DNA of 35,571 bases. Origin: Reddybacter sp041622675. Its GTDB lineage: Bacteria > Pseudomonadota > Gammaproteobacteria > Pseudomonadales > Porticoccaceae. Made by a program: the position numbers and the translations under genes. The notes under the pieces were generated by a model that saw nothing but the letters and a program-made list of their open reading frames with translations, had not been told where the DNA came from and searched no databases. The stretch spans positions 1 to 35,571 of the forward strand of contig JBFJYH010000028.1 of NCBI GenBank assembly GCA_041622675.1. Direction: 5' to 3'. Shown here one piece after another: positions 24,437-33,048 of this stretch (its first letter is position 1; every line of letters begins with the position of its first letter).

Positions 24437-26683
24437 CTAGATTACCGACACGCGATCCACCTTTTGAAAACCTCGCGGCAACTTATTACCACGCCGCCCA
24501 CGCTCACCAAGATAGTGCTCTAAGTCTGAAAACTTCACATTGTGGTGACGCTTACCGGAATAAATAACGAGGCTTTGCCCCTCTACTATCACGGCCACGG
24601 TGAGCATAAACTCTTCTCTCACTTGCAAACGCGAGGTGGGAATATTAATAATTCTATTGCCTTTGCCCCGCGCCAATTCGGGCAGTTCTGACAAAGCAAA
24701 GGCCAGCATACGCCCCTCGTTGCTAATGGCGACAACGCGCCCACTCTCAACATTGACATTGGCAATAGGTGGCAGTATTTGCCCCCCTTTTGGAATGCTG
24801 ATGAGCGTCTTACCCGATCGATTTTTTGTGTAGAGGTCGGCCATTTTGGCGACGAAGCCGTAACCGGCATCGGTTGCTAGCAGTACTCGCTGTTCATCAT
24901 CGCCCATGAGTAGGCCGCAAAAAGTCGCCCCCGATGGCACATTGAGGCGCCCTGTTGCAGGCTCACCCTGGCCCCGTGCCGATGGCAGAGTGTGAGCCGC
25001 CAGGGCATAACTGCGCCCGGTGGAGTCGAGTAGTATCACCTGCTGATTACTGCGCCCCTGGGCGGAGGCAAAGAAGCTATCCCCAGCTTTATAGTTCAGG
25101 CTGGCGCCATCCACCTCATGACCCTTCGCGGCACGAATCCAGCCCTTTTCCGACAGCACCACCGTCACGGGGTCGGCACTGAGCAGATCGGCTTCGTTAA
25201 AGGCTTGAGCCTCATCGCGCTGCACAAGGGCTGAGCGCCGCGCATCGCCAAACTCTTCGGCGATAGCTTCCAGTTCTTTACGCACCAGGGTTTTTAAGCG
25301 CCTGTCAGAGCCAAGTATTTTTTCCAGACTATCGCGCTCGGTACTGAGCTCGTCCTGCTCGGCACGAATTTTAAATTCTTCGAGCTTGGCCAGTTGACGC
25401 AGGCGTAAATTCAAAATCGCCTCGGCCTGGATATCCGAGAGGTCGTAGCGCGCCATTAATTCGTGCTTGGGGTCATCTTCGTGGCGAATAATGGCAATCA
25501 CTTCGTCGATATTAAGAAAGGCCGCCAGCAAGCCATCGAGTATGTGTAAACGCGCCAGCACCCGCTCAAGGCGATATTCGAGACGACGGCGCACCGTGGC
25601 AATACGAAACCTCAGCCATTCGCCGAGGATGACGTTCAGCGGCTTAACGCTGGGGCGGCCATCCAAGCCGATCATATTGAGATTAACCCGGTAATTGCGC
25701 TGCAAGTCAGTGGTGGCAAAGAGATGGTTCATCAAAGCGTCGAGATCAACCCGGTTAGAGCGAGGCACTATCACCAGGCGCGTTGGGCTTTCGTAGTCGG
25801 ACTCATCCCGCAAATCGGCAACCATCGGTAATTTTTTGGCCAACATCTGCGCGGCGATTTGTTCCAGAACTTTTGCCGGAGAGGCCTGATGGGGCAAGGC
25901 AGTGATAACAATATCGCCATCTTCCTTTTGCCAGACACCGCGCATACGCACCGAGCCCCGTCCACTTTTATAGACTGCCAACAACTCTTCGGGGGGGGAG
26001 ATAATCTCCGCCTCGGTGGGGTAATCCGGGCCGGGCAAGTAGGCAAACAACTCTTCGACCGTCGCCTTGGGGTGCTCTAGCAAGTGCACCGTAGCACTAA
26101 TCAATTCACGCAAATTGTGGGGCGGAATATCGGTGGCCATGCCCACGGCAATACCGGTGGTGCCGTTAAGCAAAACATGGGGCACCTGGGCGGGTAGTAC
26201 CTGGGGCTCTTCTAGCGAGCCATCGAAATTAAGCTGCCACTCCACCGTGCCCTGCCCCAGCTCGCCCAATAGCAAATCGGCGAACTTGTCGAGGCGAGAT
26301 TCGGTATAACGCATCGCCGCAAAGGATTTGGGGTCATCGGGGGAGCCCCAGTTTCCCTGCCCGTCGACCAGCGGGTAGCGATAGGAGAATGACTGGGCCA
26401 TCAACACCATGGCCTCGTAAGAGGCGCTATCACCGTGGGGGTGAAACTTACCAATAACGTCGCCCACTGTGCGCGCGGATTTTTTATGCTTGGCGGTGGA
26501 GCGCAAACCCAGCTCGCTCATAGCGTAAATAATGCGGCGCTGTACCGGCTTTAAGCCATCACTGATATGGGGCAGCGCGCGATCGAGAATCACATACATG
26601 GAGTAGTCGAGATACGCCTTTTCAGCGTATTCACTGACCGGGCGGCTTTCGGGGGTATCAATGCCTATTACTGAATCTGTCAT
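24437..26683 (-). CDS. parC: DNA topoisomerase IV subunit A
   Basis: DNA cleavage/religation subunit that, with ParE, unlinks replicated chromosomes. 748 residues, as in E. coli ParC. The N-terminal breakage domain has SDGLKPVQRR (41-50), the quinolone-determining region HPHGDSASYE (81-90) with Ser86 and Glu90 as in susceptible ParC, and the active-site Tyr126 in MRYTESR. The GyrA-type hinge PLVDGQGNWGS lies between. A shorter C-terminal beta-pinwheel (without the GyrA box) supports ParC over GyrA. It follows parE by 49 bases on the same strand. No strong SD is visible before the ATG. Confidence 0.97.
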   Translation of the reverse strand: MTDSVIGIDTPESRPVSEYAEKAYLDYSMYVILDRALPHISDGLKPVQRRIIYAMSELGLRSTAKHKKSARTVGDVIGKFHPHGDSASYEAMVLMAQSFSYRYPLVDGQGNWGSPDDPKSFAAMRYTESRLDKFADLLLGELGQGTVEWQLNFDGSLEEPQVLPAQVPHVLLNGTTGIAVGMATDIPPHNLRELISATVHLLEHPKATVEELFAYLPGPDYPTEAEIISPPEELLAVYKSGRGSVRMRGVWQKEDGDIVITALPHQASPAKVLEQIAAQMLAKKLPMVADLRDESDYESPTRLVIVPRSNRVDLDALMNHLFATTDLQRNYRVNLNMIGLDGRPSVKPLNVILGEWLRFRIATVRRRLEYRLERVLARLHILDGLLAAFLNIDEVIAIIRHEDDPKHELMARYDLSDIQAEAILNLRLRQLAKLEEFKIRAEQDELSTERDSLEKILGSDRRLKTLVRKELEAIAEEFGDARRSALVQRDEAQAFNEADLLSADPVTVVLSEKGWIRAAKGHEVDGASLNYKAGDSFFASAQGRSNQQVILLDSTGRSYALAAHTLPSARGQGEPATGRLNVPSGATFCGLLMGDDEQRVLLATDAGYGFVAKMADLYTKNRSGKTLISIPKGGQILPPIANVNVESGRVVAISNEGRMLAFALSELPELARGKGNRIINIPTSRLQVREEFMLTVAVIVEGQSLVIYSGKRHHNVKFSDLEHYLGERGRRGNKLPRGFQKVDRVSVI

Positions 26684-26732
26684 AAAAAAGAATCTTCAAG
26701 GAAATTAGTTACAGCGAAAAAACGACGACGGT

Positions 26733-28619
26733 TTAAGCCGTTTCAGCAAGATCGCCTTTCTCTTCCAACCAGGCTTTACGGTCACCCGCACGTTTTTTGG
26801 CGAGTAACATATCGAGTAGCTCCCGCGCATTGTCAGCATCATCAATGGTGAGGCGCACCAAGCGGCGGGTGTCGGGGTCCATAGTGGTTTCACGCAGCTG
26901 AATGGGGTTCATTTCCCCCAGGCCCTTGAAGCGGGTAACTTGCACTTTGCCGCTCATTTTTTCGGCTTCAATTCTGTCCAGAACACCCTGTTTTTCCTGC
27001 TCGTCGAGGGCATAAAACACTTCTTTACCCACATCGATGCGAAACAGTGGCGGCATCGCCACGTAGACATGACCCGCTGCAACTAAGGGCCGAAAATGCC
27101 GAACAAAGAGGGCGCAAATCAAGGTGGCGATGTGGGCACCATCGGAGTCCGCATCGGCCAAAATACACACCTTGTGGTAACGCAGAGCGCTGAGGTCGTT
27201 GCTATCGGGGTCGAGGCCAATCGCCACGGAGATATCGTGCACTTCTTGAGAGGCGAGAATTTGCTGACTATCGACTTCCCAGGTGTTCAGAATTTTACCG
27301 CGCAGGGGCATGATGGCTTGAAACTCTCGGCTGCGCGCCTGTTTAGCCGAACCACCTGCCGAGTCCCCCTCCACCAAAAACAGTTCCGAGCGTTCGGGCT
27401 CGCCACTGGAGCAATCGGCCAGCTTGCCCGGCAAAGCAGGGCCGGTGGTGACCTTTTTACGCGCCACCTTTTTACTCAGACGCATGCGCCGCTGGGCATT
27501 GGCAATGCACAATTCGGCCAGCTTCTCCGCTTCTTCGGTATGCTGGTTGAGCCATAAACTGAAAGCGTCTTTTACCACGCCAGAAATAAACGCCGCCGCT
27601 TCGCGGGAGGACAAGCGCTCTTTAGTCTGCCCCGAAAACTGCGGATCTCGCAGCTTGGCCGAAAGTACGAAGCAGCACTTATCCCAAATATCATCGGGTG
27701 CTAGCTTCACCCCCCGGGGCAGGAGGTTGCGGAACTCACAAAACTCCCGGGTTGCCTCCAGCAGCCCAGTGCGAAAACCATTGACATGGGTGCCACCCTG
27801 AGCGGTAGGAATTAAATTCACGTAGCTTTCCTGAGTAACCTCACCCCCCTCTGGCAACCACTGTACAGCCCAGTCGACGGCAGCCGCCGCGGCGCTAAGG
27901 CTGCCAGTAAACGGCTCGGCCGGGAGCACTTCCCAGCCTTTGGTCGCAGTCTGCAAATAGTCAGACAAGCCCGCTTCATAGAACCAGGTTTCGCTCTCTC
28001 CAGAGGCTTCGTCTGTAAACTTTACCTCCAGCCCGGCGCACAGCACGGCCTTCGCGCGCAAGACATGTTTAAGCCGAGGCAGGGAATATTTGACACTGTC
28101 GAAATATTGACCGTCCGCGCGGAATTTTATTTCAGTGCCGGTATTGCGCTTGCCACAGGTGTCGACCACTTCTAGTTCGGAAGTTTTTTCGCCATTGGCA
28201 AAATGCATGCAATACACTTGACCGCCACGGCGAATACTGACTTGCAACTCTAGTGACAAGGCATTGACCACCGACACACCCACCCCGTGTAGACCACCGG
28301 AGAATTCGTAACTGTCACCGGAAAATTTGCCACCCGCATGGAGGGTCGAGAGAATCACCTCTACTCCCGGTAAGCCCTGCTCGGGATGAAGGTCAACCGG
28401 CATCCCCCGACCATCATCGCCCACGGTAATAGCACCGTCTTTATGTAAAATGACGGTAATTTTACTGGCGAAGCCGGCCAATGCCTCATCGACACTATTG
28501 TCGATCACCTCTTGAGCAAGATGGTTCGGCCGTGTAGTGTCGGTGTACATACCCGGTCGCTTGCGCACGGGGTCGAGGCCGGTTAGAACCTCAATGGAAT
28601 CTGCGTTGTAATCGCTCAT
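26733..28619 (-). CDS. parE: DNA topoisomerase IV subunit B
   Basis: ATPase subunit of topoisomerase IV. 628 residues, matching E. coli ParE (630). It has the GHKL ATPase motifs (IDNSVDEALAG with catalytic Glu, DDGRGMPVD, GGLHGVGVSVVNALS) and a transducer domain. The TOPRIM block (LVEGDSAGGSAK, then PLRGKILN and DADSDGAHI with the metal-binding Asp residues) and the C-terminal RFKGLGEMNP complete it. The ATG is preceded by a purine-poor stretch. It sits 53 bases after yqiA and 49 bases before parC, so yqiA-parE-parC are likely co-transcribed. Confidence 0.97.
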   Translation of the reverse strand: MSDYNADSIEVLTGLDPVRKRPGMYTDTTRPNHLAQEVIDNSVDEALAGFASKITVILHKDGAITVGDDGRGMPVDLHPEQGLPGVEVILSTLHAGGKFSGDSYEFSGGLHGVGVSVVNALSLELQVSIRRGGQVYCMHFANGEKTSELEVVDTCGKRNTGTEIKFRADGQYFDSVKYSLPRLKHVLRAKAVLCAGLEVKFTDEASGESETWFYEAGLSDYLQTATKGWEVLPAEPFTGSLSAAAAAVDWAVQWLPEGGEVTQESYVNLIPTAQGGTHVNGFRTGLLEATREFCEFRNLLPRGVKLAPDDIWDKCCFVLSAKLRDPQFSGQTKERLSSREAAAFISGVVKDAFSLWLNQHTEEAEKLAELCIANAQRRMRLSKKVARKKVTTGPALPGKLADCSSGEPERSELFLVEGDSAGGSAKQARSREFQAIMPLRGKILNTWEVDSQQILASQEVHDISVAIGLDPDSNDLSALRYHKVCILADADSDGAHIATLICALFVRHFRPLVAAGHVYVAMPPLFRIDVGKEVFYALDEQEKQGVLDRIEAEKMSGKVQVTRFKGLGEMNPIQLRETTMDPDTRRLVRLTIDDADNARELLDMLLAKKRAGDRKAWLEEKGDLAETA

Positions 28620-28672
28620 CTTTTAGTATCGAGCCTTATTTATCTGCTGGGAGCATATTGAGTTAATTCTGA

Positions 28673-29242
28673 TCAGTGGGTAAGAAATTCGATAATAGCA
28701 GGGATATGTTTTTCAAAACCAACAAAGCCGTGATCACCACCAGGTTCAACCACAAGCCGGCAGTCGGCGTATTTTTCTGCCGCTAAGCGATAATCGAGCA
28801 CCTCGTCACCGGTTTGCAATAACACTAAAAAGTCGGCGGGGCGTGTTATTGGCTCGACATTAAAACTCTGGAGTTGCTCCAAATGCTCTTGCTCAATGCG
28901 ATGCACCTCACCAGTGTGATAGTTAGCCTGGTCACCAAGCAAATATTCACGCCCCAGCCAAGGGCGCACTGCCGGGTTAATCAATACAGCTCGAGAATGA
29001 TACTTTGCCGCAAGATAGGTCGCATAAAAGCCACCCATGGAGCTGCCGGCAAAATAGAAGGTGCCAGACAAGTCACCAATAATGGCTTCTAGCTGCGCCA
29101 TCGCCACGCAAGGAAAAGGGCTCAAAAAGGGACAAATAAAATCGATATCGGGGCGATTTTCTGTCAGCCAGAGTCTGGTCTGACGTGCCTTGTCAGAATC
29201 TGGCGAGCTGTTGAAACCGTGAATATAAACGAGTGAGGCCAC
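28673..29242 (-). CDS. yqiA: YqiA-family alpha/beta-hydrolase (esterase)
   Basis: Small cytoplasmic esterase, 189 residues as in E. coli YqiA (193). N-terminal LVYIHGFNSSP, nucleophile elbow GSSMGG with Ser68, acid Asp146 in QTGDEVLDY and His171 in GGDHGF make a complete catalytic triad. Natural substrate is unknown; E. coli YqiA hydrolyses palmitoyl-CoA and short esters in vitro. The start is a GTG (VASLVYIHGF) aligning with the MSTLLYLHGF start of E. coli. It lies between cpdA and parE as in E. coli. Confidence 0.93.
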   Translation of the reverse strand: MASLVYIHGFNSSPDSDKARQTRLWLTENRPDIDFICPFLSPFPCVAMAQLEAIIGDLSGTFYFAGSSMGGFYATYLAAKYHSRAVLINPAVRPWLGREYLLGDQANYHTGEVHRIEQEHLEQLQSFNVEPITRPADFLVLLQTGDEVLDYRLAAEKYADCRLVVEPGGDHGFVGFEKHIPAIIEFLTH

Positions 29243-29355
29243 AATCTTATTTCACCGGGAGCAAAGGGGTGATTATAGCGACTGAGGTATCACAATTAAT
29301 AGCAAGCCAAGCGGCTTAACAACCATCGACAGCAACAATTAACCACCTATAACAA

Positions 29356-30150
29356 CTAATAGTCAGAAATAGCATGATCGACTTTGTGCTCAATGTTAGA
29401 CAAGTGGCGCACCCCCGTAGTGATCTCGCCGTTGGCGTGCAAATCAATCCAGCGATAGCCAGGCAATACATCACTCATGGCGAAATCCGCGCTCTGACTA
29501 GCAAACTGAAAACAAGTTGACGGCGCCGTGTACACATCACACCCCGCCCATTTAGCAGAAAACTCTTGGTGAACATGCCCCGTAAACAGTGCTTTAACAT
29601 TACCCGCTGCCCGGATAATACCCTCAAAATCATCAGCGTTGGCAATGCGCTGTTTATCCAGCCAATCACAACCCACCGGCATGGGCGGGTGATGCATAAA
29701 AATCACAAAGGGGGATTGGGGCTCCGCACGCAGAGTTTGATCGAGAAAGCTTAGCTCTTCATCGACCAGTTTCCCCCCCACTCTTCCGGGTATGGCTGTA
29801 TTCAAAGACAGTACCCGCCAAGGGCCCAGTTTCAAAATAGGCAAATAAGGTGAATAAATAATACCTCTCTGCATTGCCGTAAAGTCATCGTGATTGCCCG
29901 GTAACCAGGCATAGGGAATTTCGAAAAACTGGGCTTGCTCAGAAAATAATCGGTACGCGCTATGCTTACCTTCGGCTGCAACATCACCGGTGACCATCAT
30001 CATGTCAGCATCAGCACAACGCGAAACAATATCGCTCAGTACTTGGCTGAAACTCTCATAAGTGCAAATCCCAGCTAAACGGTGCTCACGGGTTTCACCA
30101 ATATGGAGATCAGAAATTTGCACCAGTTGGTGTATATGACGGTCAATCAT
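29356..30150 (-). CDS. cpdA: 3',5'-cyclic AMP phosphodiesterase
   Basis: Metallophosphoesterase that hydrolyses cAMP, setting signal level for CRP-type regulators. 264 residues. Dinuclear metal ligands are all present at the family positions: Asp14 and His16 (SDLHIG), Asp56 (TGDVAAEGK), Asn86-His87 (GNHDD), His in MHHPP (153-154) and His192/His194 (GHVHQ). E. coli has GDL at the second motif; here it is GDV, a conservative change. The ATG has only a weak SD. It lies in the E. coli order nudF-yqiB-cpdA-yqiA-parE, with 138 bases after yqiB. Confidence 0.94.
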   Translation of the reverse strand: MIDRHIHQLVQISDLHIGETREHRLAGICTYESFSQVLSDIVSRCADADMMMVTGDVAAEGKHSAYRLFSEQAQFFEIPYAWLPGNHDDFTAMQRGIIYSPYLPILKLGPWRVLSLNTAIPGRVGGKLVDEELSFLDQTLRAEPQSPFVIFMHHPPMPVGCDWLDKQRIANADDFEGIIRAAGNVKALFTGHVHQEFSAKWAGCDVYTAPSTCFQFASQSADFAMSDVLPGYRWIDLHANGEITTGVRHLSNIEHKVDHAISDY

Positions 30151-30288
30151 CGGCTTACATTTATTCGATTAGCGGGTTGAACACGCATTAATTGGACAAT
30201 AGCAACCAAGTAATACGGAATTAAAACCCGCTGAGCTTGGCAGGAGCGAAAAAAGATAAAGCCCATAAAGGCCCTAACTTCTCTGCGC

Positions 30289-30789
30289 TTATTCGCAGGT
30301 CGTATCAAGCACAGGAACCGACTCCCCCACGGCATAGCCATGTTGACGACATAGTACCAACCATTCTTCGAGAAAATGGTTCCACTGACGCTTTTCATCA
30401 GGCTGGAACATGTGTTGATTCGGGTAAGCATTTTTTGGTCGTACACCGCGATTGTTGCCATAGGTGATAACTTCGGCGAGTTGCGCATCATGATACAAGC
30501 GCACCGTTAACATCGGCGGTTTTGACCAATGAACTGTGACTGGTTTATCAGCCCTTTCCGACCGAGTGTCGGGTTCCCCAGCACCACCAGCCGCTCTCTG
30601 CTCAATGGACAACAAAGTAGTGTAAGACGTTCGCTCCAGCACAGTCAATACGACCTCGACATCGCTAGCAAGGGACAAACCTATGCGCAGCTCACCTTTG
30701 CTGCGTAGATCTGGGAACAACGCGAATAGGCGAAAGTAATTTGCCTCACAAGACGCCATAAATGTTTTTAAATCAACTCGGTAACGCAA
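30289..30789 (-). CDS. yqiB: DUF1249 family protein, YqiB
   Basis: A 166-residue cytoplasmic protein of unknown function, homologous to E. coli YqiB. Shared features are an early CExNYFRL stretch, ERTSYTTLLSIEQ, MLTVRLYHDAQLAEV, DEKRQWNHFLEEWL and a C-terminal CE. Relative to E. coli it has an inserted Gly/Glu/Arg-rich loop (residues 65-80, AAGGAGEPDTRSERAD). The start is a TTG with AGAGG five bases upstream; the first internal Met is at residue 11 and would remove part of the conserved N-terminus. It is conserved between nudF and cpdA in many gammaproteobacteria, hinting at a shared, unknown role. Confidence 0.9.
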   Translation of the reverse strand: MRYRVDLKTFMASCEANYFRLFALFPDLRSKGELRIGLSLASDVEVVLTVLERTSYTTLLSIEQRAAGGAGEPDTRSERADKPVTVHWSKPPMLTVRLYHDAQLAEVITYGNNRGVRPKNAYPNQHMFQPDEKRQWNHFLEEWLVLCRQHGYAVGESVPVLDTTCE

Positions 30790-30867
30790 ATTTCGCCTCT
30801 TTAATATCGAACGTTATTTAGCGCAACAACTGGCTTGCGAGGCGCTCGAGCCACTTGTCATTAACGC

Positions 30868-31473
30868 TTATAACAGGTGATCGCGGTTTAGTTGCAGCCA
30901 TTGTAAGCAAATAATTGTCGCGGCATTATTACATTGCCCAGCAGCCAACGCGTCAAAAGCCTCTTTCTCACTCATAATATGTAGAAGAACATCTTCATTT
31001 TCACTGTCCAAGCCGAAATTTCCGCCTTTATCATGCAAGTCTGCGAGGCCACAGAATAACTCAAGGCGCTCATTGGTGCCCCCCGGACTTGTCAAATATT
31101 CGCAGATTGGTAGCAGCTTGACCCGATCAATACCCGCCTCCTCAACCAATTCTCGGTTAGCAACGCTCTCTGGGGACTCGCCCGTCTCAACGATACCGGC
31201 AACCACCTCAAGTTGCCATGGGCCCTGCGGTGAGCCCATCGCACCGATGCGAAACTGCTCAACCATCCCAACCCGCCTCCGCTTCGGGTCGTAAAGCAAT
31301 ACCCCAACAGCCCGGCCACGAACAAACAGCTCACGGGTAAATTCCTGACTCCACCCACCCTTGAATAAACGGTGGCGCAAGTGCAGCTTCTCCATTGAAA
31401 AAAAGCCCTTATAGACAACGTCACGAGAAATCACCTCAACATCTCGCTCACCAAAAGATTTAACGTTTTTCAT
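30868..31473 (-). CDS. nudF: ADP-ribose pyrophosphatase (Nudix hydrolase)
   Basis: Hydrolyses ADP-ribose to AMP and ribose 5-phosphate, protecting against protein ADP-ribosylation. 201 residues (E. coli NudF 209). The Nudix box is complete at 93-115 (Gx5Ex7REUxEEU: G93, E99, R107, E108, E111, E112). The ADPR-specific context VEQFRIGAM upstream and SPGGTNERL downstream agrees with the NudF subfamily. Its ATG has GGAG about nine bases upstream. It is divergent from tolC across 153 bases, the same arrangement as in E. coli. Confidence 0.95.
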   Translation of the reverse strand: MKNVKSFGERDVEVISRDVVYKGFFSMEKLHLRHRLFKGGWSQEFTRELFVRGRAVGVLLYDPKRRRVGMVEQFRIGAMGSPQGPWQLEVVAGIVETGESPESVANRELVEEAGIDRVKLLPICEYLTSPGGTNERLELFCGLADLHDKGGNFGLDSENEDVLLHIMSEKEAFDALAAGQCNNAATIICLQWLQLNRDHLL

Positions 31474-31626
31474 TCACTTTCACTCCTTCCTTGCCAAATC
31501 ATTTATCCCATGTTGATTGGCAAATATTTTATATCCATGAACTTTAATAAAGGGTACGCCGCCGTTTCTATCTGCTAGACTAGCCTGTTATTCAATTACA
31601 TACATTCACGTTTATAGGACGAGTTC

Positions 31627-33048
31627 ATGTCTAAACTGATTTTAAAATCTCTCGCCAGCTTGCTGTTGGCCGCAAGCTGTGCCGCACCGTTACAAGCGGA
31701 AACACTGGCTGAAATTTATCAACTAGCATTGAACAACGATGCTCAATTAAAAGCGGCACACGCTGCATTTAAAGCGGGACAGCAATCCATCCCTCGAGCA
31801 CGTGCGGGCCTCCTACCTACGCTGACGGGTAGCATCGTAATCGGTGACGGTGATGGTGACTCAAGTGCTTTTCGCACCCTCAATGCACCTGGTAGCACCC
31901 TCAATGTTGGCGCCGCCGGTGAAAACGATGATGAAAGTGAATTTTACTTCCTCACCCTGACCCAGCCGCTCTTCGATCTACCCGCCTGGTTCACCTTCAA
32001 ACAAGGTTTTGATCTCGATCAACAAGCCAGGGCCGAACTCGCTGCCCAACAGCAGTCTTTAATTATACGCGTTGCCAATGCCTATACTGAGGTCTTGCGC
32101 ACCAGTGAAAATTTGCTCACCGCCAAAGCCGAACAACGCGCAATTGGCCGTCAGCTCGAGCAAACCAAAGAGCGTTTTGAGGTCGGACTATTGGCGATCA
32201 CCAATGTTCACGAAGCCCAAGCGGCTCACGATGATGCCCGGGTGAACACCCTTGAAGCGGAAAGTGCTCTCGATATCGCTTTCGAGGCATTGGAGGTGCT
32301 AACGGGCCAAGCCCACACTGAACTAGCGGGGCTCTCTGCAGATTTCCCGATCAAGCCAAGCGAGCTCGCTGACCGAGAAGCCTGGGTAACGTTTGCCCAA
32401 GAGAATAATTTCACCCTAGCTGCCGCGCGCTTACATATGCAGGCCGCTGAAAAAAATGCCAGAGCCAAGCGCGCTGAGCATTTGCCCACAGTCTCTGCCC
32501 AAGTGAGCTACTCCAACCAACATACCGAGGGTAGTTTTTCACCCAACAGTGGAGGCAATCAACCTTTTTCCGCCGACGACGAGCCACTGGTTTTTTCGGT
32601 GCGAATGGATGCGCCTCTATATACCGGTGGCCTGGTCACCGCAGAGCGCAAAATAGCACAACAGGAATTCATCCAGGCCCAAGAGAACTTGCTTCATATT
32701 CAACGCAGCATTACTCAGCAAGCTCGCTCACAACACCTCAAAGTCCACACTAATAGCGCTCGTGTTAAAGCTAGAGGCCTGGGCATTGTATCCGCTCAAA
32801 GTGCCCTTGAAGCCACCCAAGCGGGTTACGATGTTGGCACACGAAATATTGTCGACCTACTGATTTCACAGCGCCTGCTATACCAAGCGCAACGCGATTA
32901 CGCTAATGCCCGTTACGACTATATTTTGAGTATGTTCAACCTTAAAGAAGTCGCCGGACTATTGAGCCCAAAGGACATTAACAAACTCAATACTTGGATG
33001 AAACCCGAGCTGGTCGTTGGCAAATCTGACTCTCGAGCAACTTTGTAA
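31627..33048 (+). CDS. tolC: TolC-family outer membrane channel protein
   Basis: Trimeric outer-membrane duct for efflux pumps and type I secretion. 473 residues. A signal peptide ends near APLQA (residue 24). The N-terminal TolC repeat begins LAEIYQLALNNDAQLKAA, the second repeat is at about residues 250-270, and the C-terminal half has the GYDVGTRNIVDLLISQRLLYQAQRDYANARYDYI segment typical of TolC (listed here only as a pattern within that region). AGGACGAG lies before the ATG. Genomic position (divergent from nudF) is that of E. coli tolC. The last 62 bases overlap convergently with waaA. Confidence 0.94.
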   Translation: MSKLILKSLASLLLAASCAAPLQAETLAEIYQLALNNDAQLKAAHAAFKAGQQSIPRARAGLLPTLTGSIVIGDGDGDSSAFRTLNAPGSTLNVGAAGENDDESEFYFLTLTQPLFDLPAWFTFKQGFDLDQQARAELAAQQQSLIIRVANAYTEVLRTSENLLTAKAEQRAIGRQLEQTKERFEVGLLAITNVHEAQAAHDDARVNTLEAESALDIAFEALEVLTGQAHTELAGLSADFPIKPSELADREAWVTFAQENNFTLAAARLHMQAAEKNARAKRAEHLPTVSAQVSYSNQHTEGSFSPNSGGNQPFSADDEPLVFSVRMDAPLYTGGLVTAERKIAQQEFIQAQENLLHIQRSITQQARSQHLKVHTNSARVKARGLGIVSAQSALEATQAGYDVGTRNIVDLLISQRLLYQAQRDYANARYDYILSMFNLKEVAGLLSPKDINKLNTWMKPELVVGKSDSRATL

